A DNA stretch of 64,000 bases from NCBI GenBank assembly GCA_003864495.1, contig ML133454.1, positions 2,251,684 through 2,315,683 on the forward strand, given 5' to 3'. The notes beneath the pieces are model-generated. The model was not told the DNA's origin. It did not search any database and saw only the letters and a list, made by a program, of their open reading frames with translations. The position numbers were made by a program, and so were the translations under genes. This DNA comes from Nemopilema nomurai. Taxonomy: Eukaryota; Cnidaria; Scyphozoa; Rhizostomeae; Rhizostomatidae. Shown here piece after piece: positions 50,962 through 62,123 of this stretch. The number at the start of each line of letters is the position of its first letter. The first letter of the stretch is position 1.

Positions 50962-51087
50962 GTAAGGGTTCAATACTGAATAGGTGCATTCAATGCACTT
51001 CTTTCTTACTTGTGATCGAATTAGGCCAGTCAAGAAAAAGGGAAATCTGAAGTGTAAAAGAATTGAGTATACAGTAATCTTGATATT

Positions 51088-51513
51088 TGTGAACAAGTGC
51101 TTTGCGGTACAAAACTTCACAATGACAATTCGTCCGACACTCCTCAGAGTATGCAAATGTCGGATAATAACCAAAAGCTGACAGAGTAAATAGCCAGTTG
51201 CTGATCGAAAACACTAGAGGGTGATAAGCAGAGTGCTTGATTGGTTATAATTGTCCAATCAGCGTTACTTAACACCTGAGCCCAAGGGAAAAGACGAACT
51301 GTTTCTGTCTACAAAAAATGGGATTTGCCATTGAAATGAAGACAGACTCTAAAACACCTAGGTGAAAAGAGGACCTACCTTGCAAATTATACGAAAATTG
51401 TCACCACTGTATGTTTTGACGCAATCTGGATTCTCCAAAAGATGTTGCCCTATAGCCGTTCCGCTTTTTATTGCCATTGTGAAGTTTTTGTACCGCAAAG
51501 CACTTGTTCACAC
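51088..51513. repeat. Pair of roughly 42-bp inverted repeats
   Basis: The arm at 51088-51129 contains GAACAAGTGCTTTGCGGTAC. Its reverse complement occurs at 51470-51513 with a one-base length difference and one or two mismatches. The arms are about 340 bp apart and lie immediately upstream of the Penelope-like relic, so they could belong to its terminal structure. Confidence 0.7.
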
Positions 51514-51614
51514 ATTTTCGGCGGAGGAACTCTAAGGAACAGGTCGGAGATCTGAACTGCACCATAAAGTTATGAGGTAGGATTAGAACGGCTAGGTTCT
51601 CTCTTTCGTTTTTA

Positions 51615-53529
51615 CAACTTTATTTAGCTAATCGTGTTTGTCCAAAATTTATTTCTGCTCGAATTTCTAGTTCTCATGCTACGCATAGCCCTATCATTGA
51701 ACGTGTTTTTCTTAATGACGAAATTAAGAAGATCAAAACTAACCTTCTCAATCTTAAACAAATATATGGACACCATCGGAGATTGACCAGTGGACGGAAA
51801 AAGATACTAGAGAAAAACATAATAGGAACATCCAGTTTTTAGTAAGGAAACGTTTTGGGGGACAGCTGTGCAGAAAGGAAAAACATATCAAGAAATTTCG
51901 TTTCGTTAACCGAGGCTCGTGCTCTAAAAGCCAAGCTAAGCGATTCAGTTCTGTCGACCTTGGAGATTTCACTATGCGTAAGGAACATTTCCAAGCCATC
52001 AAAAGCTTACGAGCCAACAAACAGATACTAATCACAAAACCTGACAAAGGATCTGGGGTCGTCATTTTGAATAAAACTGATTATATTAGTAAGGTGGGAA
52101 AGATTCTTTACGACAAAACTAAGTTTCTTAAGTTGGGTGATGCCTCTTAGCACGACAATACGGCTAAGAACGAGCAGAAACTACAAAAACGTCTTTTAGA
52201 ATTAGTCAACCAAAAATCCTTGGCTCGTACAGTTTACGATAGGATCAGACCCACAGGATCACAACGTCCGCGCATGCATGGCTTGCCAAAAACTCACAAA
52301 GAAAAAGTTCCGCTTCGACCCATTTTGTCTATGATTGGATCTTCACAACATGAGTTAGCTAAGTGGCTATCCGAAATTTTGGACCCGGTCTTAAAAATGT
52401 TTTCCTCGCGTTGCATCAAAGGTTCCTTTACATTTGCCAATTTTATCCAAAACTTAGAGCTTGAGCCTGCCAAAACATTCATGTGCTCCTTCGACATCAG
52501 CAGTTTGTTTACAAACGTGCCCCTAGATGAGACCATAGGGATTTGCGCTGATGCTTTGTACCGTGGCGATCTTGATTGCCCACCATTCCCAGAGGAAGTT
52601 TTCAAAGAGCTCATGCAAATTGCCACTCGTGGAGTGAGATTAGTTTCGACAACATTATGTATAGACAAATTGATGGAGTAGCAATGGGTAGCCCTTTGGG
52701 ACTGGCACTAGCTAACATCTTTGTCGGCTTTTATGAAGACAAGCTTTTTGAACAAACCAAAGAACGTCATTGTCGACTCGGAGCTGGAATGTGACTATTT
52801 TCATGGAAAACTCAACTCGTTGCATCCAGTCCTAAAACTCACTATAGAGAAGGAACAAAACTCCTTGAATTTTCCGGATGTGTCGGTTCAAAAGGAGGGC
52901 GATTCCTTTTACACAAGTGTCTTTAGGAAACCAACATTTACTGGTCAATATATTCGCTGGAATTACTTTAGCCCTAAAGAAAGGAAAATTGGTCTCATCA
53001 AAACCTTAGTTCACAGGGCGCTCATGATTTGCTCTAAAACCAAGCTCACCTGAACTTGATACAATAAAACGTATCCTTGTTAAAAATGGCTACCCTGACG
53101 ATGTAATCTCGAGATGTTTCAAACAGAAATTGCCATTTTCATCTCTGACAAGCATTTTGGACCTGAAAAGTGCCCTGTTTATCTGAAATTACCTTGAATT
53201 GGTGACGCCCCTAAAATTTGAAAATCAAATAAAAAAGCCATCAATTTCTGCTATTCAGCTGTGAATCCTCGTGTGATCTGAAATGCTAAGACCATGTTTC
53301 CCTCCTCCCAAAAGGATTGCGTTCCTGCCCATAAAAAAGTTTAGTCGTTTACGAATTTTGTTACCGATGTGAAGCTTGGTATGTAGGACGCACTACTCAA
53401 AGATTGGAGGATAAAATAAAACAGCATGTTCCCATGGGCATAGGGCCAAAACCACCGCAGAAAGAGAGCAACCGCATCGAAATTGTAAAAGACGCAATGC
53501 CCAAATTAATTGTGATTCATTGTAATTAA
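51615..53529 (+). pseudogene. Penelope-like retroelement relic (reverse transcriptase plus GIY-YIG endonuclease)
   Basis: Penelope-like elements encode a reverse transcriptase followed by a GIY-YIG nuclease. In order: an N-terminal part (THSPIIERVFLNDEIKKIKT, ending at a stop near 51840); KQILITKPDKGSGVVILNKT at about 52020-52080, then a TAG near 52150; RMHGLPKTHKEKVPLRPILS and FMCSFDISSLFTNVPLDETI at 52220-52640; a frame change to IDGVAMGSPLGLALANIFVG; a further frame change to LNSLHPVLKLTIEKEQ and SVFRKPTFTGQYIRW up to 53053; then, after more breaks, a GIY-YIG remnant at about 53349-53529 (CYRCEAWYVGRTTQRLEDKI). The segment that should carry the catalytic Y-x-D-D box, between IFVGFYED and LNSLHP, is missing. 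With several stops, frame changes and this deletion it cannot be active. Confidence 0.88.
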
Positions 53530-53599
53530 ATATTATATGGGTCATTTATTAAACATCTAAACATACAATGTCTGATAGTGTTGTAAATTCGTGTTTTCT

Positions 53600-55200
53600 T
53601 TGAATCTTTCGCTTCGTTATAGATGCCTGCAACCAAGCCCGATGCACGCCTGTTGACCACAGACATTTGCTCCTCCACTTACCTAGCCTACAAGAATGCA
53701 ATTTGTCGTCGTGTCATTTGGTCACCGTCATCTGTTTGCTATACAACTGAAATGCAGTTGACCTGGAGCCATTTTCAAGTAGAAAGGTGGCTGATTCAGT
53801 AATATCAAATGTGACAGTATTCAGAGGTGCTTAATCAGATCCCACCGAGGTCAGTTCAAGGGATGAACATGAAAAGTCCTCATTGTCTAGACCCAGGAAA
53901 GGGTCTTTACCGTTCCATCCACCTAGCATATCATAAAAGAAAGTGAGCGGCTACTTTGTTGTCACATGAAGACGCCCTTGGTAATTGACATATCCGAGGT
54001 CATTGCTTCCCTTGCTTTTAAGCAGAACATTAAAGAAAGATCAAAGAAGTTAGTGCGCCTTAATTTGAATGAGGTCTTGGGACTTGCGAGCTACTTCACG
54101 ACGCAAGGACGTCTTTGAATTTAATGTGATTACAAAACAGGTCTGTGGGGAAAGAATACGGTTGGATCGATTATCACAGTGTCTTGCACAGCCAAGAAGA
54201 GCACCCCAGGCTAACATGTTAATAGCAGTGGCAATGGTTTGTTGGAAGATCCCACAGTGGAAAAGGAGTGGTGGTCTAGTCGGTGTTTGCTGACCAGAAA
54301 CGCCCCGTTCTTTGCAGGCAGATCAACTGGGAAACGGTCGATCGTATAATGCAAATTGTCATGGATCAATAACTGGCGTACCGCTTCTATAACATGACAG
54401 AAGACGCTGTCCACAGGTTGGTTGAAAAGCTTCAAAGTAGAAATGAATTTAGTTGCCTGGGAAATTTATTTTCTCTGTTGGCGGCTTTAACGTAGACAAT
54501 TGTACTTGCGTGGATTACACAACGATTAAAGGAGCCTATTACCACGGTAATTATTTGCTGCGTTTATTATTAAGGGAGCAACAACCTTTTATGTAGTGCT
54601 CCCTGTATGTTCTTGGCAGCTCTGAATGATGCATCCTTCATTGCCTCACATTGTGCCCAAGGATATATGCATTCTGTCGGTAGCTATTTGATGCACGTAA
54701 GTCTTTAAAACCACATTCTGCGACCGGTAGTTGCAAAATGGCTACTTGGAAGATGCATCAGTCTGTCTGCCCTTTGCACCGAAAATTTCTCCTTAAGAAT
54801 GAAAGAATATACTTCTCAAGCATATCTAGATTTGCCAAAGGAGAGGTTGGAACCCCAGGAAATAGAGGATCGTGCTTCTTGCTTCATTTAACCACGATTT
54901 AAGTATCCGTTACGGTGGTTAAAGAACATTTCAAGGCCACTTCTTCCTCAATAAGTGGGAAGTATTTGATTAGGAAACCAGTTTCAACGAAGTTTATTGG
55001 GAACACGGGTCGTGTGCGAAATGTCATTCGTGGTGGGATCTTTTAGTAGCTTGTAACGATTTGCCTGCAGATGGGACACGTCCAAGGAAACTAAGTACTC
55101 CCTCACTGTGCGCTGCGCCTATTGTCTAAAGTAGACTGATTCAGGTAGTGCGAAAAAGAGGCGCCTTTGGACTGCCATTTAATGCGCGGGCATATTTAAC
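53600..55200 (+). pseudogene. Degraded coding-like region, possibly a DNA-transposon relic
   Basis: Plus-strand fragments between stops: about 54287-54440 reads ADQKRPVLCRQINWETVDRI and then LAYRFYNMTEDAVHRLVEKL, which faintly resembles the helical N-terminal part of PIF/Harbinger nucleases. About 54608-54700 reads FLAALNDASFIASHCAQGYM, and about 54710-54890 stays open (VVAKWLLGRCISLSALCTEN). On the opposite strand 54211-54435 is also open for 74 codons. The family is not established and the strand choice is uncertain. Confidence 0.25.
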
Positions 55201-57340
55201 GATGTGAATCATTCAGCATCATGTTTCGCCAGCTTCCACATCACGTGGAGGAATTCAAAAACCTGAAGTTTTCAGATAAACATCGTCCTAAATGTGACTA
55301 TGGAACTATTTTGTTGCCTCGTGTACAGTCAAACTCATTAGGAAAACATGTTATTGTTATACTGATGAAAGTAAAGAGTAGTAAAGAAACCAAATTAAAA
55401 AAATATTAGCTAATTTGATGGCTGAATCTATGAGAGATACAAAATGGAAATATGAAGGCATAAGGAAAGTAAACGAGAGCTTCTCAAGTTTGTGGCAAGT
55501 AAACTATTGCTGTGAAAAATATGCAAAGGCATTTGAATGCTACATACAGAATAAAAATAAAGTAAAGATCAAAGCATTTCTTACTCTATACATGTTGGAA
55601 AAATTAGCAAATACCAAGACATGACAAGCTTCTTGAATTTGGGCACTGTAGAGAATATCTCTTCATGCTAATTCAAGTTCAAAAAATGATTGGAGTAAAC
55701 TCTTGGAGAAAGACGATCTTGTCGTTTTCTATATTTCCTGTTCAACTCAACATAACGTACATCATGAGAAATCTCTCTCTACCAAATCTAAACTCTCGAT
55801 TTAATTACCAGCTTTTATAAAATCACACACGGAAATACAAATTTATCCTAGCCAATCAAAGTTAAGAATACGATTGACGTAGTTAATCTGATTGCGTCAG
55901 GCACGACATTGTGGAGGCTTTTTTCATAAAAAAATTGGACTTGCGTTGGATTCAAGATAGAATTAAACTATATTGAGTGGAAATTATTGCAAATTCTGAT
56001 GGTCAGTAGTTTTCACACCAGAACATAACTAAGAATTAAACATAATTGAAGTACAACAAATATCATGAACATAAAGCATAAGCTCCCACGCCTCAGTTTC
56101 GAGCCTTATTCAGAGAAGTAAGGGGTTCACCGTGTATAAGCAATGCTTGCTGTGGGGTAAGGTCAACAATAAATCGAATTTTTCTCAAGAACGCCAAGCG
56201 CAAGCGCGCTTAATCAAGCGAAATGTACTACACAGAACGTAAGTATTATCAAATGCGTGTGCAATTAGATTTCTCATAGGTAACATGATTTCTCGTCATA
56301 ATTAGAGGTTATAGGCAGAAAGATTGATTTCCCCAATGTTCTAACGTTCACGAAGAATGGAGGCTGTTGTTGTTGCTTTATGTCATCCACAGCGGTCTGC
56401 AACTTGGATTGCTGTGTGGTCAACGCAGTATCAGCGGCGGTCAATTGAACTATCGCTTATTGGAAGGGGTCAATCAAACTTATCGGGAAGCACAGAAACT
56501 GAAGCAGCCATCGCCTCACTCAAGTAACCCTGTTCCTCTGTCACCAAAATGTAACGATTGATCACAGATACATCACGCAACACAACTAATTCACAAACCC
56601 TAACACGTTACACATCCATAGAGCGTAACTGAACCTTGGCAACAAGTTCTTTGAGTGAAGCCTGTTTTCTTAATTTTCTTCCCTTTTCTTCTTAATCCCA
56701 CTCTTGACTCCCGTGCGGATCTTCATTTAACCGCGAGACCGCCCTTATAAAGACAAGTTGTCGTTTTCATCGCTATCATGCACTGTTTTGGACCATGTTT
56801 TTATTTCTTGCATAGCCACGGCGAAGTACTGACATCTGACTCACAATCATTGGATACCAGGCTTTTAAGTTTTCACCGCATATCATCTTCCTCTTCAAGT
56901 CAGGTTGCAATGACAGTACAGAACTTGTCCTGTGACTTTAATAGACCGAAATGTGGCTGTGCATAAAAAAGGAATTAATTAATAAAGTTGTCGTAATGGA
57001 AGATCTCACCAATCTTTATCTCTGTGCCTGTTATCACCGCCTTAGGCCGTCGACAGAATAAAAACCAGTCTTTTGTGCTTTTGGTCGTCTTTTCTCCAGC
57101 AAATCGAAGAACTAACTAACCAACTCTATTGGGTTCGTATATACATGCTATATGAATCATTACGTAGTGTAAATAAGTTGACATGGGAAAGGAAGGGCTA
57201 GGCGAACTGTGAATAGCTTATGAAAAGAGGTGTAGGTAGATGTGTCCGATGAAGGTATAAACAAAAGAGAGGAAATGTTGTCATAGTTGCGAAAGGATAG
57301 TGATGCAAGGAAATTCCTATAGGTGAAGTAAACAGGGTGA
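55200..57340. other. No supported gene
   Basis: Short plus-strand ORFs at 55221-55409, 55415-55624 and 56358-56528 show no similarity I can name. The rest is AT-rich. Confidence 0.4.
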
Positions 57341-57432
57341 TTATGGATGGCTGGATGAAGAAAAATAGGAATGAATGGAACCACTACATGACAAACTTCG
57401 TACCAGATGGTTCTCGGGCCTGTATACTGTAC

Positions 57433-57868
57433 CTCTTCGAAACTGTTTCTGTTTAGCGCTTTGGAGAGTTCCTGTCTTAGAGTTTTGCAGTTGTAATAAA
57501 TCAAATTTCCTGCAAGGGCTGAGTTCATAAAATATAACAGCTATTCCGCTGTCTGCATTTTTCAATGATGACGTAGTATCTGCTACGTGAATTTCGAAAC
57601 TATCTTTCTTTGGATGTCTTAGTCTTGCAGCATAACCCTCGACAGAAATATCGTGTTTACATTCTCTTTTGTTTTTGGACAAATGACTTCTTACAAGACT
57701 GTCATACGAAAAAACAGTTTCATAAGACAGGACATTTGAAAGGGTGCCCCATTCGATGCACCATCCATCCTCTAAATCATTGAAGGGCACAATTTGAACG
57801 AAGCTTCTGCCGTTGCCCCACATATTATTAAGATTACAAATAGGGTTTAATCCGTCTCTACTAGGAAA
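57433..57868 (-). CDS. Unidentified exon, Trp-rich, possible extracellular or sensor domain
   Basis: The minus strand is open for about 175 codons ending at 57341. It begins just after a good acceptor (ATTTTCCTAG, intron side from about 57869) and offers a donor (GAGGTACAGT) near 57432. The protein reads RDGLNPICNLNNMWGNGRSF, then VPFNDLEDGWCIEWGTLSNV, then EGYAARLRHPKKDSFEIHVA and IAVIFYELSPC. It contains three Trp, several Cys and mixed polar stretches, more like a folded domain than random AT-rich DNA. It lies downstream of and in the same orientation as the Bcl-2 family exon, but nothing shows they are one gene. I do not recognise the family. Confidence 0.35.
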
Positions 57869-58161
57869 ATGATAGAGCAGTTAAAGGGTAAACCCGATTC
57901 AATTTTATTTAGATTAATTTCACATTCGTCATTAATTTCCGATTCACAAAACATATTGAGTACCTAAAGTAAATCAATAGATATCATTTAAACAATCAAA
58001 ATAAAAACCATTAGTGATTTGTCAGATGTGTTAGTAAAAGAATTCTATAGTATTTCTATCATGGAGTAAGTTTCATGGATCATGTAGTGCATATATGAGT
58101 AGGTAATAAGGGGATGATACGGGCGCAGTGCCCTGCGGAGGCTGCTGCGCAGGAGAAAACG

Positions 58162-58279
58162 TGCTCCTTCAAGTGCATAATTAGGGATATGAGATTTTTA
58201 ATAATTATACACGCGCTCCTTTGAGTGTATAATTAGGGGTATAAAATTTTTAATAATTATACACGCGCTCCTTCGAGTG
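58162..58279. repeat. 52-bp tandem repeat, 2.2 copies
   Basis: Units start at 58162, 58215 and 58267 with GCTCCTT. Each full unit contains an inverted ATAATTA/TAATTAT pair that could fold. It lies just beyond the second stop codon of the Bcl-2 family exon, in what would be its 3' UTR. Confidence 0.85.
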
Positions 58280-58322
58280 GTTTTCTATCCAACAGGTAGT
58301 TTCGAATGCGACGTTCGAAATT

Positions 58323-58867
58323 TCAGAGGGCACGCAGAGAACAAAATTTTTCCGGTGAATCATTTATCGAAACAAAATCTTGATTAATTGAATTAATACC
58401 AACATAAGAAAATACAACAGCAGCTATAACGAAGCTGCTAATTGTTATATATGCTACATTTTTATGTTCGGAACGTTTACTTGTCCATCTTCCACAAACT
58501 CACATAGTCCTCGACATCCACTTATATACACGTTCGAAGGATAAAGTTTTTACAAGTTCCTCTCTCACAACCAAATAGTCGCCAGGATCTTTACATAGTT
58601 TTTTCTTTGCCTCCAAAGCGAACGCGAATAGAGTAATTATTCTCCCCCAATTAATCTCTTCTTCCAAGACGCCACTGTAGACACCTTTGATCAGAGGTTG
58701 TAGGGGGTCGTCAAGATCCTTTAAAGTTGCAACTACATTGACTACGGCATCACCATAAGTCTTTGACAAGTCTGCAATTGCCCTTTTAATTGCAACCACA
58801 ATCTGCAGATTTACATCGTCATCCTCCAACACCATCGACACAACTGTTCGTAGCAGCTTGGAAATGT
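58323..58867 (-). CDS. Bcl-2 family protein, C-terminal exon, with an in-frame TGA before the tail anchor
   Basis: Bcl-2 proteins regulate apoptosis at mitochondrial and ER membranes. The exon starts after a good acceptor (CATCTTCTTTGACAG) and opens ISKLLRTVVSMVLEDDDV, a plausible BH3-region helix. It continues with helices to SGVLEEEINWGRIITLFAFA, which contains the diagnostic BH1 NWGR motif. It then reads REELVKTLSFERVYKWMSRT plus Met and TGA at 58500-58502. In the same frame after the TGA come VCGRWTSKRSEHKN, which resembles the end of BH2, and a hydrophobic helix (ITISSFVIAAVVFSYVG) that fits a C-terminal membrane anchor, closing at a TGA at 58323-58325. A perfect donor, GTGAGT, overlaps the first TGA (exon end 58504), so splicing to another last exon is possible. 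The 5' exon is not found and may lie beyond the transposon debris upstream. The family call is firm; whether the gene is intact is open. Confidence 0.75.
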
Positions 58868-59075
58868 CTGTCAAAGAAGATGACAAATAAAACACCACCA
58901 TTCATTATGATTACGAAAAAAATGCCTTAAAACTATTGTAAGTAATTAAAAATCATCTATAAACAATAAAAAGTAATTAAAAACAAGTATAAGCATCTAA
59001 AACATCCATATTCAATTAAATAATGTTGAAAATAAGGTAAATCACCTTGTAAATCTCGCAGGTATCCCCGTCTTA

Positions 59076-60500
59076 TTACCTACTTATTGAACGGAACATA
59101 AATATATGATTAGATGGAGACATTTTATTAAGAAAATATCTGTTAGGGTTGAACGAGCCGTGAATTTGCTCTGCAATTTGACTATTAATTTGACCACAGA
59201 GCTCTTTGATGCAATTCCTCAACTTCATTGGAGCTGTTTCTCTTATGAAGTCGGTCGAAAAGACCAAATGGTACGCACTACCGTTGACTGGATGACAGTC
59301 AGCATCTGCATCATTTTCTGGCTTTGCGGATGAATTAATCCACGGGAGCGATAGCTGTAGCGCTCCTTCATTCGCCAGTTGAACGTTCTCTTCAGTAGTC
59401 TCTGCAGCACGGCCTTCGTTTGGTGAAAAGAAGCCGTCGAGATTTCTGTTGCCAAATGCAGCAACAATGTGGGCCATGTCATTTATAAATAAATTTGGTC
59501 TGTGTTTCAGTCCGCGCAAAATATATATATAGTCTCTTGGACTTTCGGAGCGAAGCAAGAATTTAAGTGCATAAATTATTCCGTGATGACATGCTACTGT
59601 CAACCAACCACCAGACAAGCCAAACATTTTTTGGAATATTTTATTAAACTTTACATTGTTCTTACCAAGACCGGTCTTAATGCGATTTATGATATCGAGT
59701 TTTGTTCCTTTTGAGGACACAGCTGAATTTCTGGCAAGCAATCTCACATCATTGGATGAGCTCTCAAACAGTGTTCCCAGCAATCGCTCTTCAGACATCT
59801 CGCTACATTTCACTTCAATTTTTCATCATCCCTATGACCTTTAAGGTGTTCGGAGTTATAAATTATATTTCCTATCCTACTCTTTTTGCCTATAAAAGGT
59901 GCTTAATATGACGGATTCTGACCAACTTTTAGAGATTCTAGTTTCCTTGAACGATACCCTCTGCTCATCATCTTCAATGCGACGTCATCCCAAAATGTTT
60001 GAGAATCAACTTCATCTACATCATCTTCGTTCAAATCATTTTCTGCAGTAGAAGTATACTGTAATGCAACTTTATGATTAACATCAGCAATCAAGATATG
60101 TGTCACATTCAACAGAGAATGTCTCCACCGATTCTGAGTAGCCGGACAAGGTGAGTATCCTGGCATTTCTTGTAATTCTTATTGGCTCCCCAAGTTTTCC
60201 AAGACATAAATGGCATACCGACTCTACTGGCTTGAGTGATCTTGGCAGATCTTTTTTGGGAAGATGTACCAAGTCGTTTGGTAGAGGGAAGGGAAATAAT
60301 TTCTTTTCACTCGTGTATTTCATCATTCTCTTAAGCGCATCTTCCGACTCTGGTAGATGAAGAATACTTGAGGGCTTTTGTTCTGTCACACCTTCTTCTT
60401 CAAATTCAACTTCCTGTGCCGGGTTAGGGGTTTCTTCATCCAACTCCCTAAGTGCGTTTCGCTCATGCAATAACGATAGGCAACAGCTTTGTGAACGCAA
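59076..60500 (-). pseudogene. SAP/HMGXB3-like transposon-derived protein relic
   Basis: Reading downwards from 60500, the first frame has an acidic stretch and then PKKDLPRSLKPVESVCHLCL and ARILTLSGYSESVETF, a Cys-x2-Cys element followed by a beta-type segment. It breaks near 60084 and continues in another frame to 59903 (VDSQTFWDDVALKMMSRGYR). A third frame at 59813-59076 (245 codons) opens with a SAP-like helix pair (LLARNSAVSSKGTKLDIINR) and then GGWLTVACHHGIIYALKFLL, SESPRDY and NDMAHIVAAFGNRNLDGFF. That pattern recurs in a transposon-derived family I associate with HMGXB3 and KDZ-type cysteine clusters; this link is from memory and moderate. The frame changes could be introns, but no good splice pairs were found, so I treat it as broken. 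Confidence 0.5.
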
Positions 60501-61039
60501 AAGTATTTTGGGTTTTTGTACTTACAGTTTAGACGACCAGATAGACTGTTGTAAGAAACTATACATAGAGAGCGTATCGCTATCTGTATATATTTCCTGT
60601 TAAACACCGACGAGTGAATATGATTTTGGTCCTTCCAAGCAATTACAAATGAATGGTTATAGAAATCACAACCGTTTTAACTCAAGGCACGCGTAAACCG
60701 TTTCCTCAGACAAAATTCTATATTTTCCACTGGAGGCCAACTCAAATAGTTTGTCATCATTCAATGTAAAATTTTGTAAACTTTTCCTTGTACAGTTCCA
60801 ACTGTTCTTGAATCTTTTCGTCTCTCCAGATACTTATTAAACTGAGAACGTCTTCGCGGCTCCATGTTGATCCACGATCTTTTTTCAAGTTTCCATACCT
60901 TCATTTATTCTATTTTATTTATTTGAACCTTGCCTGGTGTGCCTGTTTGCATGTAACGTATTTTTATTTTTTTTGGCGCGCAAAATGAAAGCACATTCAA
61001 ATATGCGCATGCGTTAAAAGAACTAACCCAGGTCAGACT

Positions 61040-61611
61040 TTGTCGAATTCGATAATGTCGAATCAAGTTTTTCTTCAGATTTGTCGAATCGAAAACCCCT
61101 TTTACATGGTCAGATTTTGTCGAATCATGATAAGATTTTGTCGAATTGATAACAGTCAAACACCACAATTTTGTTTTTGAAATGGAGAAGAGGTTGTCTC
61201 AGCTGCCATAGTTATCGCACTTGTATTAAAAAGACGAAGAAATAGGACAAGAAAACGTTCAAGATGGACAAAAGAATGACTGAAACAGCGTCCTGTTTTC
61301 GGTACATACGATCCACTTATGAACGAGTTGCCCTTCACCGAAGGAAAGGATTACAGGAACTCGAGAACATTCCACAAGCTCTCTTCTTTCACATATTCAG
61401 CAATAAACAATTCTGTTTCTTCATTTTTATTGAACTTAGGCCACGCTGATTTCATGTTTCCTTTGAAATGACTATAAACAAACTGAAACAATGCGGAACA
61501 TGTGGCAATTCGGGTGACGTAGCAGCGTGGGTGAGAAAAAATTTATTCATTCGCCTTCGATTTGTCGAATGGAATAGAACACGTTCGATTCTGAAAAATC
61601 GAATTCGACAA
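61040..61611 (+). mobile_element. Short PIF/Harbinger-like deletion derivative
   Basis: TTGTCGAATTCGAT at 61040-61053 has its exact reverse complement at 61598-61611. Further TTGTCGAAT copies lie at about 61080, 61115, 61139 and 61562, a clustered subterminal repeat pattern. The interior plus strand reads LKRRRNRTRKRSRWTKE, stop, LKQRPVFGTYDPLMNELPFT, which resembles the N-terminus of PIF/Harbinger nucleases, and then loses the frame. The catalytic domain is absent, so this looks like a non-autonomous derivative. Exact termini and target duplication are not resolved. Confidence 0.5.
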
Positions 61612-62123
61612 TCTGGCGATGGCTTTCGACATTCGAATATTAAATCAACATTTTAATTATAACATTATATGCTGCCGTGGATATCGGCACGTATTACACT
61701 ACCGAATGTAACAATAACTGTGTAGGGTCTTGAGAAGATACTAAGGAGGGTCTGGGCCCTAACACATGCCAAGGACAACCCACACCCCCTTTTTTAATGG
61801 CGATTCGTATTCTTTTGGAAATATCACATTTTATGAGCTGTTTAGTTGTCTTCTAGAAACAATGGTTTTCTTTTATAACGCCTGCTTGTCCTTTTTAGTA
61901 CCCTAGTTTCTTTATAGATGATTTTCTGCACAAGATTCAAATTTTGGGCTAGGCGAATAGAAGCGCCCAACCATCTCTTTCATAACGGCATATTTGTCCG
62001 TTTCAATACTGCCAAAGCAAAACCCAGAAAAAGGCATAAATAACTGAAATGTGCGATAATCAGTTTATTTTCCATGCATAGCTAATTCGAATAAAAGGTT
62101 TACTGCAATAGTTAAACATGACT

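Noticed and set aside
58500..58502. Selenocysteine codon in the Bcl-2 family exon
   Set aside because: No Bcl-2 selenoprotein family is known to me and no SECIS element could be identified by eye; it is kept only as an open possibility.
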